Shown: positions 1 through 15,732, counted from the first letter of the stretch. The stretch: 64,000 bases of DNA from Citrobacter koseri ATCC BAA-895 (GCF_000018045.1 NC_009792.1:3100001-3164000); one strand, 5' to 3'. Notes: a model not told the origin generated them from the sequence alone. Translations and numbers: made by a program.

Positions 1-1511
<1,511 letters not shown>

Positions 1512-1513
1512 GC

Positions 1514-1891
1514 ATGATCAATTCGCCCCGAGTGTGTATTCAGGTTCAGAGCGTCTACATTGAAGCGCAATCTTCACCTGATGATGAACGTTACGTATTC
1601 GCATACACGGTAACCATCCGCAATTTGGGGCGAGCGCCAGTGCAGTTGTTGGGGCGTTATTGGCTGATAACCAATGGTCATGGCCGCGAAACCGAAGTAC
1701 AGGGCGAAGGTGTGGTTGGCGTACAGCCGCACATCGCGCCCGGAGAAGAGTACCAGTACACCAGCGGCGCCGTTATTGAAACGCCGCTGGGCACCATGCA
1801 GGGTCACTACGAAATGATCGATGAAAAAGGCGTCGCCTTTACTATCGATATTCCCGTGTTCCGACTCGCCGTTCCAACACTTATTCATTAA
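1514..1891 (+). CDS. apaG: ApaG domain protein (Co2+/Mg2+ efflux-associated)
   Basis: Small single-domain protein of 125 residues with a fibronectin-III-like fold. Its biochemical role is uncertain; mutants are linked to cobalt resistance and magnesium efflux. I chose the ATG at 1514 rather than an upstream in-frame ATG inside ksgA because an AGGAG ribosome site lies at 1501-1505 and the protein then starts [12 protein letters not shown], as in E. coli. It lies between ksgA and apaH with gaps of 2 and 10 bases, so it is operonic. Confidence 0.96.
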   Translation: MINSPRVCIQVQSVYIEAQSSPDDERYVFAYTVTIRNLGRAPVQLLGRYWLITNGHGRETEVQGEGVVGVQPHIAPGEEYQYTSGAVIETPLGTMQGHYEMIDEKGVAFTIDIPVFRLAVPTLIH

Positions 1892-1901
1892 AACTAAAGC
1901 A

Positions 1902-2750
1902 ATGGCAACATACCTCATTGGCGACGTTCACGGTTGCTACGACGAACTGATCGCATTGTTACACCAGGTGGAATTTACCCCCGGTTCAGATACCCTGTGG
2001 CTTACCGGCGATCTGGTCGCTCGCGGCCCTGGTTCTCTGGAAGTGCTCCGCTACGTGAAATCACTGGGCGACTGCGTGCGTCTGGTGCTTGGCAATCACG
2101 ATTTACATCTGTTGGCCGTCTTTGCGGGCATTAGCCGCAATAAGCCGAAAGACAGGCTGACTCCGCTGCTGGAGGCGCCAGACGCCGACGAACTGCTCAA
2201 CTGGCTGCGCCGTCAGCCGCTGTTGCAGGTCGACGAAGAGAAGAAGCTGGTGATGGCGCATGCGGGCATTACGCCGCAGTGGGATTTACAGACAGCGAAA
2301 GACTGCGCGCGCGATGTTGAAGCCGTGCTGTCGAGCGACTCCTATCCCTTCTTCCTCGACGCGATGTACGGCGATATGCCGAACAACTGGACGCCGGAGC
2401 TAACGGGTCTGGCGCGGCTGCGTTTTATCACGAATGCCTTCACCCGTATGCGTTACTGTTTCCCGAACGGCCAACTGGATATGTACAGCAAAGAGTCGCC
2501 GGAAAACGCCCCTGCGCCGCTGAAACCCTGGTTCGCCATTCCGGGACCGGTTAGCGAAGCATACAGCATTGTCTTTGGTCACTGGGCGTCGCTGGAAGGT
2601 AAAGGGACGCCGGAAGGCATTTATGGTCTGGATACAGGCTGCTGCTGGGGCGGGGATTTAACCTGCCTGCGTTGGGAAGATAAGCGCTACTTCGTGCAGC
2701 CGTCGAATCGTCATCTTGATTCAGGCAAAGGCGAGGCGGTAAACGCCTGA
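1902..2750 (+). CDS. apaH: Symmetrical bis(5'-nucleosyl)-tetraphosphatase ApaH
   Basis: Hydrolyses Ap4A to two ADP and, by family knowledge, removes Np4 caps from RNA. It is 282 residues, close to the usual 280. The calcineurin-like phosphatase signature is complete: GDVHG at residues 7-11, the [11 protein letters not shown] block and LGNHD. Start taken at 1902 ([11 protein letters not shown]); an in-frame ATG at 1821 would lie inside apaG. Last gene of the operon, followed by a REP pair. Confidence 0.97.
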   Translation: MATYLIGDVHGCYDELIALLHQVEFTPGSDTLWLTGDLVARGPGSLEVLRYVKSLGDCVRLVLGNHDLHLLAVFAGISRNKPKDRLTPLLEAPDADELLNWLRRQPLLQVDEEKKLVMAHAGITPQWDLQTAKDCARDVEAVLSSDSYPFFLDAMYGDMPNNWTPELTGLARLRFITNAFTRMRYCFPNGQLDMYSKESPENAPAPLKPWFAIPGPVSEAYSIVFGHWASLEGKGTPEGIYGLDTGCCWGGDLTCLRWEDKRYFVQPSNRHLDSGKGEAVNA

Positions 2751-2760
2751 GCGTTATTTT

Positions 2761-2843
2761 GTAGGCCGGATAAGGCGTTTACGCCGCTATCCGGCATTCA
2801 CGCCACATTATTGCCTGATGGCGCTTCGCTTATCAGGCCTACA
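2761..2843. repeat. REP pair (BIME) between apaH and folA
   Basis: Two REP palindromes in opposite orientation: a GTAGGCCGGATAAGGCG-type unit followed by a GCCTGATGGCGC...TATCAGGCCTAC unit. It lies between the convergent ends of apaH and folA and may act as a 3'-end structure for both. Confidence 0.9.
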
Positions 2844-2866
2844 AATCCGCATTACAACATGCCGGA

Positions 2867-3379
<513 letters not shown>

Positions 3380-3500
3380 CTATACGGAAAGAGCAATCTT
3401 TCGTCGACTAACGAAAAGAGGAATAGCACGAAAATTTTCCGTTCTGCTGGCAACCCGACTTATTTAAAGCGGTGTCAGCTCGCAGCAATCAGACGCGCCA

Positions 3501-3590
3501 TCCGGCCTACGATGGTTTGTAGGCCCGGTAAGCGCAGCGCCACCGGGCAAATTGCCGGATGGCGGCGTAAATGCCTTATCCTGCCTACGT
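3501..3590. repeat. REP elements upstream of folA, running into the kefC stop
   Basis: Three REP-like segments (CCGGCCTACGATGG remnant, TAGGCCCGGTAAGCGCAGCGCCACCGGGC, and GCCGGATGGCGGCG...CTTATCCTGCCTAC). The last palindrome ends inside kefC: the kefC TAG (3585-3587 on the plus strand) is part of the conserved REP end. The rest of the 238-base folA-kefC gap holds the folA promoter region; I did not assign its boxes. Confidence 0.85.
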
Positions 3591-5447
3591 TGACGGTTTC
3601 ACTTCCGGCTCATCAGCTGCGTCACCCGTATGTTTACCTTCATCCGTGCCTTGCCAGCCGTGGCGTTGAATTAACGATAAATGTTCACGGTCTTCAGTAA
3701 TAATCTCGCTCAACATAGCGCTGGTGCGTTTATAGACAGCCGCGCGGGACGTTGGATCGTTTTCCCCTTTCGCCATCTCTTCCACCATCTGCGTATTAAA
3801 ACGACGGAACAGATCGGCACGCTCGCGCGCCTCGTAGCGTCCCAGCCCTAATTTTTCCAGCGCCTGACGCCCTGTTTTTAACGCGCCTTCAAATGTTTCA
3901 CGCTCCGGCATCTCAACACCGGCCTGTCGCAGACGGATGTAGTGATCGACATCGCGGGCGCGGGCAATAATTTGCAGGTCGGGGAAATGGGCTTTTACCA
4001 TTTCTGTCAGTTGTAAACTGGTTTGCGGATCGTCAATCACGTTGATCAGCACTTCCGCTTTCGCCGCACCGGCAGACTCCAGCAGATCCATGCGCGTCGC
4101 GTCCCCGTAAAAGACCTTCATGCCAAATTTGCGCAGCGTTTCAATATGATCCGGGTCATGGTCGAGAACCACCATTTTTACCCCGCTCGACAGCAGCAAA
4201 CGCCCCGTAATCTGCCCAAAACGGCCAAATCCGGCGATGATCACGCGCGGTTGCTCCGCATCGATCTCATCCGCTTCACGCGCTTCGCCGGTTGCGGATT
4301 TTTCCAGACGGCTCAGGAGCACCAGAAAAATGGGCGTCGCCGCCATTGAGAGCGCAACGGTGAGCGTCAGCGCCTTCGCCCATTCCGGGTCGAGTACATT
4401 GGCCATTTGCGCCGCGCCGAATACCACAAAGGCAAACTCACTCCCCTGTCCTAATAATACGGCAAACCAGAGACGTTGCTTATTCGGCACCCGTAGCGGC
4501 CTGGCGACCAGCCACAGCATTACCGTTTTAATTACCAGGAAACCGACCAGCAGGATAAGAATGCGTAACGGATTATCGATCAGCGTGCCAAAGTCGATAG
4601 ACATGCCGACGCCGATAAAGAACAGCCCCAGCAGCAGCCCTTTAAACGGTTCTATGTCGCTTTCCAGCGCATGCCGGTATTCCGAGCTTGCCAGCAACAC
4701 GCCCGCCAGAAACGCCCCCATCGCCATCGACAGCCCCACTTCTTCCAGCAGCAAGCCGAAGCCAAAGACCAGAAACAGGGCCACGGCGCTGAACACTTCA
4801 CGCAAACCGGAACGCGCGACAAAACGCAGCGCCGGGCGCGTGACATAGCGCCCTAACAGCACCACCAGCGCCAGCGCCCCTGCCACTTTTAACGCAGACA
4901 GCGCAAAGACGCCCAGCGTCGTTGAGGCGCTGCTGGCGGCCAGCAAGGGGATCATCGCCACCAGCGGAATAGCGGCAATATCCTGAAACAGCAGCACGGC
5001 GAATGTGCTACGGCCCATTTGCGAGACGGTCAGGTTACGCTCATCCATCGCCTGCATCGCAATCGCCGTGGAAGAGAGCGCCAGCGTCATGCCGATCAGC
5101 TCCGCCACCTGCCAGCGCAGACCGAGGAACATACAGAACAGGCCAATCAACCCACCGCATACCACCATCTGCAACGCGCCGCCGCCAAAAACCGACGCAC
5201 GCAGTTTCCACAAACGCTGCGGGTCCAGCTCCAGCCCAATCACAAACAGCATCAGCACCACGCCAATTTCGGCGAAATGGAGAATAGCTTCAGCGTCCGT
5301 CACCAGACGCAGCCCCCACGGGCCGATAATACACCCGGCAATGAGGTAGCCCAGCACCGACCCTAAGCCCAGCCGGACGGCAATCGGCACAATCAGCGCG
5401 GCCGACCCCAGGTAAATCAGCGCCTGTATCAGCGTATGGCTATCCAT
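3585..5447 (-). CDS. kefC: Glutathione-regulated potassium efflux antiporter KefC
   Basis: Inner-membrane K+/H+ antiporter that acidifies the cytoplasm and protects against electrophiles; glutathione keeps it shut and glutathione adducts open it. From the ATG at 5447 ([14 protein letters not shown]) it is 620 residues, the family length; the 60 extra upstream residues available in frame are basic and unlike the family. About twelve membrane segments fill the first 380 residues, including the [12 protein letters not shown] regulatory loop. A Rossmann RCK domain follows from about residue 399 ([15 protein letters not shown]). Starts within the end of kefF (8-base overlap). The stop lies in a REP. 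Confidence 0.97.
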
Positions 5448-5970
5448 GATTTGCCTCCTGCCACGCCAGCAAACGTTGCTTGTAGTGGCGCGCCTGCGCC
5501 TGGAGCGTTTCGTCATCACAGACAAACGTACAGTGCATCGCAAAAGGCGGCAGCCAGTTGAGCCCACAATAGAGCGCAGTAGCCTGTAACGGCTGCGAGA
5601 GCACGTCAAAGCCCGGATAGGCGCCAATAGCGAAGTGGCTTTCGCCTCCGCCAGTCGTCACGGCCCACATCAGATCTTTGTCCCGGAGCGCCGTGCCGCC
5701 ATGCCCGTAGGCCCAGCCATGCGCGAGGACTTTGTCCATCCAGAGTTTGAGTAAAGGGGGAACGCTGTACCACTGCATTGGATGCTGCCAGATGATAAGA
5801 CGCGCGCGCGCCAGCGCCTGCTGCTCGGCGGCAACATCAATATTGAAGTCAGGGTAAAGCTGATAGAGCGAGCGAATTTCGACGCCATCCAGCGTCCTTG
5901 CCTGTTCCAGCATCCGTTTATTCGCATGCGAGTGCTGCGGATACGGATGGGCATAAATAATGAGGATCAT
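5440..5970 (-). CDS. kefF: KefC ancillary quinone oxidoreductase KefF
   Basis: Flavodoxin-fold FMN enzyme that binds KefC, is needed for its full activity and reduces quinones. Starting at [15 protein letters not shown] (5970) gives 176 residues, the E. coli length. The [10 protein letters not shown] phosphate loop and the [17 protein letters not shown] segment are typical of the NQO1/KefF group. It overlaps kefC by eight bases, indicating coupled translation of enzyme and channel. Confidence 0.96.
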
Positions 5971-6074
5971 GAAGTAGCCTGTTATTTTACATCTCTGTTT
6001 TATCACAGAGTGTAGTCAGTAATTTAACAGGCTAATAGTGAATATTATTGAGCAGCTAAATGGATAAAACTGAA

Positions 6075-6308
6075 TTAATTATCCAGTTCGCTCATGTTCT
6101 TCACCTGATCGCGGTTGATCTGTTCCGTTTTACCGGTTTCTGCGTTTTTGTAGGACACCAGTCCAGTATCATCATCGACCTGTGGTTTACCATCGGTGAC
6201 GATCGTTTTGCCGTCGGTGGTTTTTATGGCCTGGTTTGATGAACAGCCCGCTACGGTAAATACCGTCGCAGCGGCAAAAAGAGACGCAATAAGAAGTTGT
6301 TTTTGCAT
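6075..6308 (-). CDS. YgdI/YgdR-family small lipoprotein
   Basis: A 77-residue protein with a lipoprotein signal: MQKQ, hydrophobic stretch and VAGC lipobox with the acylated Cys at residue 22. The mature part (TTDGKTIVTDGKPQVDDDTGLVSY) matches the DUF903/YgdI-YgdR fold, a small SH3-like beta barrel of unknown function anchored in the envelope. Ser-Ser after the Cys argues for outer-membrane sorting. E. coli K-12 has no gene at this place between kefF and yaaU. A ribosome site (AGGGAGAA on the minus strand) precedes the ATG. Confidence 0.85.
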   Translation of the reverse strand: MQKQLLIASLFAAATVFTVAGCSSNQAIKTTDGKTIVTDGKPQVDDDTGLVSYKNAETGKTEQINRDQVKNMSELDN

Positions 6309-6410
6309 GGTGTTCTCCCTGCTTTTCAGTCATTTTCAGTGGTATACCCATTAACTATAGACTAACTGACTGACCTTAAAAGAAAATACAGAACACTCTG
6401 AAGATATCCC

Positions 6411-7742
6411 CTAGCACAGAGGCTTGTTGCGAATCGTCATACTGCTCGTCTGGGCAAGCGTCAGTCCACGCGTCTCCGGCGCAAAAGCGATGGAAATAAG
6501 CAGACCGATAAGTGAAATTCCCGCCCCCATCAGCATGACGTAGCTGATCCCATATCTGGTGATGAAGATCGGCAGCGCCCACGTTGAAAGGATGGTGCCA
6601 ATTCGACTCAGGGACATAATGACGCCCACGGCAGACGCGCGAATATCCGTCGGGAACAGCTCATTCGGGTAGAGCCACTGAAGGTTCCCCGGGCCGCCGG
6701 AGAAAAAGGCGTACACCGCAAAGGCCGCAACCACCAGCCAGATCCCCATTTCTGGGATCAACCCCAGCACAGCCAGCGCCAGCGTCATCATGACAAAGCT
6801 GCCGATCAGCAATGGCCGTCGCCCTATGCTGTTCAGCCAGTACATCGGCGGAATACAGCCCAGCATAAAGAACAAACTGATCACCACATTGCCCAGCGCC
6901 GCGCTTTTCCCGACGCCCAGCCCCAGCAGGCCGACAATCTGCGGGCCAAAGGTATAGATGGCGAACATCGGGATGACCTGGCAGGTCCAGATGGCGGCGA
7001 CAAACAAAACAAACGGGAAGTGACGGCGATTAAACAGCTGTAAGAAGCGCGTCTCCTGGGGCGGTTCTTCATCGAACGCCACCGGCTCGCCAAACAGTTT
7101 AATCATCATCTCCTCGCACTCTTTCACCCGCCCCTTACGCAACAGCCAGCGCGGTGATTCGGGAAGATCGAAGCGTCCGATCAGGATCATAATGCAGGGA
7201 ATTGCCGCGCTCCCCAGCATCCAGCGCCATCCGCCCGCCACATCGTACAACCAGTAGCCGACCAGATCGGCGCAGGTGGCGCCGACGTACCACATCGCGG
7301 CAATAAAACTGATCGAGAAGGCGCGCTGGCGGGTGTTGGAAAACTCGGTGATCATCGAGGTAGCGATAGGATAATCCGCGCCAATCACCACCCCAATCAG
7401 CACGCGCATGACGAGCAACTCCATCGGCGATGAGACAAACATCGTCGCTACCGATATCACCCCAATGGCGATGATATCGATGAGGAACATTTTACGTCGC
7501 CCCACTTTGTCTGAGATATAGCCGAACAGCGACGTACCGACAAACAGCCCGGCCAGCGTGCCTGCCCCCAGTAACCCCAGCCACTGCGCATCCAGCTTCA
7601 GCGCAGGCGTGAGCTGCTCCAGCGCCACGCCAATCATGACCAGTACGTAACCGTCCAGGAACGGCCCGCCGCTTCCCCACAGCATAATTCTGCGGTGAAT
7701 AGAGGAGAATTTAATGTCGTCAAAGTTCCTGGGCTGCTGCAT
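6411..7742 (-). CDS. yaaU: MFS transporter YaaU (sugar-porter-like)
   Basis: Predicted inner-membrane proton symporter; the substrate is unknown to me. From MQQPRNFDDIKFSSIHRR (7742) it is 443 residues, the E. coli YaaU length; further upstream codons would only translate a REP. It has about twelve membrane segments, the loop 2-3 motif DKVGRRKM and the sugar-porter-like PESPRWLL after helix 6. It lies just downstream of fixX across a REP pair. Its neighbours suggest, but do not prove, uptake of a carnitine-related compound. Confidence 0.9.
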   Translation of the reverse strand: MQQPRNFDDIKFSSIHRRIMLWGSGGPFLDGYVLVMIGVALEQLTPALKLDAQWLGLLGAGTLAGLFVGTSLFGYISDKVGRRKMFLIDIIAIGVISVATMFVSSPMELLVMRVLIGVVIGADYPIATSMITEFSNTRQRAFSISFIAAMWYVGATCADLVGYWLYDVAGGWRWMLGSAAIPCIMILIGRFDLPESPRWLLRKGRVKECEEMMIKLFGEPVAFDEEPPQETRFLQLFNRRHFPFVLFVAAIWTCQVIPMFAIYTFGPQIVGLLGLGVGKSAALGNVVISLFFMLGCIPPMYWLNSIGRRPLLIGSFVMMTLALAVLGLIPEMGIWLVVAAFAVYAFFSGGPGNLQWLYPNELFPTDIRASAVGVIMSLSRIGTILSTWALPIFITRYGISYVMLMGAGISLIGLLISIAFAPETRGLTLAQTSSMTIRNKPLC

Positions 7743-7769
7743 AGCCGCGTCCTGTTTTGTTTTCACTTG

Positions 7770-7856
7770 ATGCCTGATGGCGCTACGCTTATCAGGCCTA
7801 CGAATCACGTATTTTGTAGGCCGGATAAGACGCGTCAGCGACGCCATCCGGCATCA
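7770..7856. repeat. REP pair (BIME) between fixX and yaaU
   Basis: Two opposed REP palindromes (TGCCTGATGGCGCTACGC...CAGGCCTAC and GTAGGCCGGATAAGACGC...CCATCCGGCA). They separate fixX from yaaU and could protect the fixABCX messenger 3' end. Confidence 0.9.
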
Positions 7857-7859
7857 ACC

Positions 7860-8147
7860 TCAGCCGTAGCGAAATTCCACGCCAAAGGTGCCGCGCGGGT
7901 ATTCCCATTTCTCCAGCGCCGTCCCCAACCCGAGAATTCGACAGGTGCCGCACTCCAGGCACCCGGCGTAATCAAAGCGCACGCTGCCGTCGTCCTGCTT
8001 TTTATACAACCCGGCCGGGCACGCCTTGATCAGCACTTCCAGCGCCTGCTTATCCGGTTCGGTTTTCAGGATGATGTGCGGATTGTCTTCATCCACATTG
8101 AATTTATTGACGCCCAGTTTGACGTCCACATTGACGGGAGAAGTCAT
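7860..8147 (-). CDS. fixX: Ferredoxin-like protein FixX
   Basis: A 95-residue iron-sulfur protein thought to pass electrons from the FixAB flavoprotein and FixC toward crotonobetainyl-CoA reduction. The cysteine cluster ACPAGLY ... GCLECGTCRILG marks a 4Fe-4S ferredoxin domain. Length equals the E. coli protein. Its start overlaps the fixC stop by four bases; it is the last gene of fixABCX. Confidence 0.96.
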   Translation of the reverse strand: MTSPVNVDVKLGVNKFNVDEDNPHIILKTEPDKQALEVLIKACPAGLYKKQDDGSVRFDYAGCLECGTCRILGLGTALEKWEYPRGTFGVEFRYG

Positions 8148-9430
8148 AATACGGTCACTCCTTTGATGCCATCCTTCATCAGGTTGATGAAGCCCACTTT
8201 CTTCGCGTGGCGCAGGATTTTTTTACGCACAGGGACGGGCGCGCTGCCATCGACGGTAAACAGATCGCGGGCAATGCCCACCGCCATTTCAGGGTAGCGC
8301 GTGAACATACGCGGGTTGTCCAGAAACGCCGGTAAGCGCTGGTACATACGCATATCCCGCATCGGCCCGTTGTCGAGATGCTGTCGATATTCCGCCAGCC
8401 CCTGTCGGCTGAAATCGTTGCTCTGCATGGCCGAAAGTACGGTCTTCGCCGCCGCTTCCCCTGCCGCGACGGCCAGGTCCATACCGCGAATCGTAAAACC
8501 GAGGTTCATACACATACCGGCGGCGTCACCGGCAATCAGCACGCCGTCGCCCACCAGTTCCGGCTGCATATTCATTCCCGCTTCCGGGACGACGTGCGCG
8601 GCGTACTCCAGCAGTTTTCCGCCCGCAATCAGCGGCGCCACCGCCGGATGCTGTTTAAAATCTTCCAGCATTTGTGGAACCGACTTTTTCGCCTCTTTCA
8701 GATGATGCAGACCGCAAACCAGCCCCAAAGAGAGGGTCGTTTTATTGGTATAGAGGAAGCCGCCGCCCATCAGACCGTCGGTCGGAGAACCGGCAAACAG
8801 ACAGGCTGCGCCTTCATTTCCCTGTAATCCGAAGCGATCCACAATGACCGATTCAGGCAACTCAATTAACTCTTTTACGCCTACCGCGACATGGGCGGCA
8901 TCTACACGTTTCGCCATTCCCAGTTTTTCCGCCAACAGCGAGTTCACGCCATCAGCGAGAATGACCGTTTTCGCTTCAATAACGTCGCCATCCGCCTCAA
9001 CGCCCACCACTTTGCCGTCGCGCTGAACAAGATTATCCACGCGGATGCCGGTTATCAGCTGCGCGCCCGCCTCTTCAGCCTGTTCCATCAGCCAGGCGTC
9101 AAATTTACTGCGCAATACGGAATAAGAGACCTGCGAAGGCGCGGCATCCTCGCCATTGACGTAATCCACCGCCATCGCCCCTTTTTCGGTCATAAAAGCG
9201 AGTTTTTCATGGGTGATCACGCGTTCAACCGGGGCATGTTCAGCAAAACCGGGGATAATGCGCTCCAGACTGTGCGCGTAGATGCGCCCGCCGGTGACAT
9301 TCTTCGCGCCAGCGGAATTGCCGCGCTCAATAACCAGCACCTGTGCCCCTTCGCGGGCGAGCACCAGCGCCGCGACGGAACCCGCCAGCCCGGCCCCCAC
9401 GATGATGGCATCAAAGATATCTTCGGACAT
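8144..9430 (-). CDS. fixC: Electron-transfer flavoprotein-quinone oxidoreductase homologue FixC
   Basis: FAD protein of 428 residues related to ETF:ubiquinone oxidoreductase. The N-terminal dinucleotide motif is GAGLAG at residues 12-17, with a later GDGVLIAGDAAG FAD-contact segment. The start at MSEDIFDAIIVG (9430) gives the E. coli length; an in-frame start 45 bases upstream adds residues unlike the family. It is required with FixABX for anaerobic carnitine reduction. Confidence 0.96.
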   Translation of the reverse strand: MSEDIFDAIIVGAGLAGSVAALVLAREGAQVLVIERGNSAGAKNVTGGRIYAHSLERIIPGFAEHAPVERVITHEKLAFMTEKGAMAVDYVNGEDAAPSQVSYSVLRSKFDAWLMEQAEEAGAQLITGIRVDNLVQRDGKVVGVEADGDVIEAKTVILADGVNSLLAEKLGMAKRVDAAHVAVGVKELIELPESVIVDRFGLQGNEGAACLFAGSPTDGLMGGGFLYTNKTTLSLGLVCGLHHLKEAKKSVPQMLEDFKQHPAVAPLIAGGKLLEYAAHVVPEAGMNMQPELVGDGVLIAGDAAGMCMNLGFTIRGMDLAVAAGEAAAKTVLSAMQSNDFSRQGLAEYRQHLDNGPMRDMRMYQRLPAFLDNPRMFTRYPEMAVGIARDLFTVDGSAPVPVRKKILRHAKKVGFINLMKDGIKGVTVL

Positions 9431-9491
9431 AAGAACTCCAGATTTACCTGTCAGCGGCAGGGCCGATACCCACAAGCCCTGCCCGAGTGGA

Positions 9492-10433
9492 TCAGCGTGC
9501 TAAAGCGCTCGTAAGCGCAGGCAGAATCTTCATCACATCGCCGACAATGCCGTAATCAGCGTATTGAAATATCGGCGCATTTTTATCTTTGTTGATGGCG
9601 CAGATGGTTTGTGAACCGTTCGCGCCCACCATGTGCTGGATCTGCCCGGAAATGCCCACCGCGAGGTAAAGCTCTGGTTTAAGCATCAGGTTGGAGATGC
9701 CGACATAACGCTCGTGCTCCATCCATTTTTCGTTTTCCGCCACCGGACGAGAACACGCCAGTTCCGCGCCAATGGCCTGACACAGCGCCTGGGCCAGCGA
9801 GATATTCTCTTTGCTGCCGATGCCGCGCCCAACGCTAACCACCAGTCGCGCTTTATCAAGATCGACCGTGTTGCTCTGGCGCGCCTGCGTTGCGGTGCGC
9901 GTTACGACGACATCTGGCGACTGCCACTGCACGTCATGCGACTCGCCGTGGCGGGACGCGTCCGCCTGTTGCGCCTCGAACGTGCCGCTGCCGACGGTGA
10001 TCACCGCATACGGTGATGTGATGGTCTCTTCGCCAATCGCCAGCCCGCCGTAGACCATATGCCGGACGGTCGCATGGCCCTCCTGCTGCGTTACCGCACT
10101 GGCGTCGTTAGAGACGGCCGCCGCGAGACGAAATCCCAGCTTTGCCGCCAGCAGTTTGCCACGGCGGGTATTAGGCAGCAGCACCAGACCCGAATCCCCC
10201 TGCTGGTGAATCGTCTGCGCCATCACCCCGGCGTAATCTTCCACCATGCAGTCGTCCGGTTTACCGCGTAAATGCCAGATGTGATTCGCCCCCAGCTGGC
10301 GTGCCGTCTCGCCCTCGGCGTCGTGCTGCACAAACGCATGAATCTGCTCGCCTGAAGCCAGTGCGCCGCTCATCAGTTCCGGCAGACGAGAAGGGGTATC
10401 GCTGAATACCCAGACATGAGAAAACGTGTTCAT
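9492..10433 (-). CDS. fixB: Electron-transfer flavoprotein alpha-subunit homologue FixB
   Basis: A 313-residue partner of FixA. The C-terminal ETF-alpha FAD-binding signature is visible ([15 protein letters not shown] followed by [22 protein letters not shown]). Forms an FAD-containing heterodimer with FixA that channels electrons to carnitine-pathway reductase CaiA. Gaps of 15 bases to fixA and 61 to fixC fit one operon. Confidence 0.96.
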   Translation of the reverse strand: MNTFSHVWVFSDTPSRLPELMSGALASGEQIHAFVQHDAEGETARQLGANHIWHLRGKPDDCMVEDYAGVMAQTIHQQGDSGLVLLPNTRRGKLLAAKLGFRLAAAVSNDASAVTQQEGHATVRHMVYGGLAIGEETITSPYAVITVGSGTFEAQQADASRHGESHDVQWQSPDVVVTRTATQARQSNTVDLDKARLVVSVGRGIGSKENISLAQALCQAIGAELACSRPVAENEKWMEHERYVGISNLMLKPELYLAVGISGQIQHMVGANGSQTICAINKDKNAPIFQYADYGIVGDVMKILPALTSALAR

Positions 10434-10448
10434 AATATCCCCCGGTAA

Positions 10449-11219
10449 TTAAATGATTTTGCGCAGATGTTCGGCGAACGCGGCGATCTGCTCTTCACCA
10501 TCGCCTTCAATAACGATGCGCTGACGCTCGCGTTGTTTCGGTGCGGCGACCTTCTGGACGGAGTACGCGTCTGGCGCACTGAAACCAATATCCGCCGCAG
10601 ACCAGACCTGCACCGGTTTTTTTGCCGCGCCCAGAATCGCTTTCATCGACGGGATCTGCGGAGCGTTAATGTCTGTGGAGACCGCCACCACCGCAGGCAG
10701 GGGAATACTCAGGGTTTCAATTTCATCTTCCAGTTCACGCTCAACGGTAAGCGCACTTTCCGTCAGGGAGAGGATTTTGCTCACGCCGTTGATGGCCGGA
10801 ATGTTCAGCGTTTCACCCACCAGCAGGCTGACCTGCTGGGCATAAAGGTCGGAGGAACCGTCGCCGCAAACGATCAGATCAAAGCCCGATTTTTGCGCGG
10901 CGGCGGCAAGCGCTGCGGCGGTGCGTTGCGGCAAAGCCTGTTCAAACTGCTCGTCTATCACCACGACCAGTTCATCTGGCCCACGGGAAAGCACATCTTT
11001 ACGCCCTTTGGCGTTGGTCAGCGCCTTGCCGCCTACGCTCATGGCAATCACCTGGGCATCGCTTGTCTGCTGCTTTAACTGGCAGGCAGCTTCAATCGCA
11101 TTCAGATCGTACTGACTGATTTTGGCATCCGCTTTGCTGATATCTAATGAACCATCGGCATTATTGATCGCAATATCCTGTTCATCAGGCACGCACTTGT
11201 AACAAGTAATTATCTTCAT
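10449..11219 (-). CDS. fixA: Electron-transfer flavoprotein beta-subunit homologue FixA
   Basis: ETF-beta family protein of 256 residues when started at [16 protein letters not shown] (11219); an upstream in-frame ATG at 11282 would extend into the regulatory region. Family segments [10 protein letters not shown] and VCGDGSSD are visible. First gene of fixABCX, transcribed divergently from caiT. The shared spacer carries CaiF-type repeats, so both operons are expected to be induced together under anaerobiosis with carnitine. Confidence 0.96.
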   Translation of the reverse strand: MKIITCYKCVPDEQDIAINNADGSLDISKADAKISQYDLNAIEAACQLKQQTSDAQVIAMSVGGKALTNAKGRKDVLSRGPDELVVVIDEQFEQALPQRTAAALAAAAQKSGFDLIVCGDGSSDLYAQQVSLLVGETLNIPAINGVSKILSLTESALTVERELEDEIETLSIPLPAVVAVSTDINAPQIPSMKAILGAAKKPVQVWSAADIGFSAPDAYSVQKVAAPKQRERQRIVIEGDGEEQIAAFAEHLRKII

Positions 11220-11349
11220 TGCATCTCCAGAAATCATGAAGGAAACGTCATCCATATCGGCGGTGTTAAATACAGATATCACGCTCTTTAATTCGGAAAT
11301 AAAACTTTAATCACCAATATTGAAAATGTCACACGCTGATATTTACAAC

Positions 11350-11384
11350 TTTCAATATTGTTAAGCATCTCACTAATATTGAAC
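11350..11384. promoter_or_regulatory. CaiF-type operator 1 (inverted repeat 11-13-11)
   Basis: TTTCAATATTG at 11350-11360 is followed after exactly 13 bases by TAATATTGAAC at 11374-11384, its near-perfect inverse. Two 11-base arms with a 13-base spacer is the architecture described for CaiF recognition sites in E. coli (from memory). Confidence 0.75.
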
Positions 11385-11406
11385 AGCCCCCGTAGAACAT
11401 AAAAAA

Positions 11407-11441
11407 TTTCAATATTGTTTGATGGATCACCAATATTGAAT
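11407..11441. promoter_or_regulatory. CaiF-type operator 2 (inverted repeat 11-13-11)
   Basis: TTTCAATATTG at 11407-11417, 13-base spacer, CAATATTGAAT at 11431-11441. Its centre is 57 bases from that of operator 1, and arms and spacing are the same. Confidence 0.75.
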
Positions 11442-11536
11442 GAGAGATGCGCACAATTCGACCAAAATGCAACACATCCAATTGTTTTACATTGATTTTA
11501 TTTGAAAATAAGGGTCAAAAATACCAGACAAAAAAG

Positions 11537-11579
11537 TGTGATCAACATAACGGATTACCGCAAAATGAATACCCATTAT
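11537..11579 (+). promoter_or_regulatory. Candidate CRP site and -10 box for caiT
   Basis: TGTGA-TCAACA-TAACG at 11537-11552 has a perfect left and a poor right CRP half. A CATTAT -10-like box at 11574-11579 would put the start site near 11586, about 41.5 bases from the CRP centre, the class II spacing. This is inference; no start site is mapped here. Confidence 0.45.
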
Positions 11580-11696
11580 GAGTTACTCGCCAAAGCGACT
11601 CTGAGGTCTAACTGTCATCAGATTATTACTAAGAAAAATAAACAAAATATAACAAACGGGAACGTAACATAAATTTCGTTTTGACACTGGAATTGA

Positions 11697-13217
<1,521 letters not shown>

Positions 13218-13250
13218 ACGCAATAAACTCCTTACAAATGAGGCTGGAAG

Positions 13251-15667
<2,417 letters not shown>

Positions 15668-15674
15668 ACGCAAA

Positions 15675-15701
15675 GCGCTAACCGGTTTATCCGGTTAGCG
15701 C
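15675..15701 (+). terminator. Perfect hairpin between caiB and caiC
   Basis: GCGCTAACCGG, five-base loop TTTAT, CCGGTTAGCGC: an 11-base perfect stem eight bases after the caiB stop. No U-tract follows, so it is more likely a messenger-processing or attenuating structure than a full terminator. Confidence 0.6.
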
Positions 15702-15732
15702 GCATGCCTATTTTCGAACGGATAACAGTGCA

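Noticed and set aside
5448..5627. 60-residue N-terminal extension of KefC
   Set aside because: It would overlap most of the kefF 3' end in another frame and is Arg-rich and unlike the family; MDSHTLIQ gives the exact family length.
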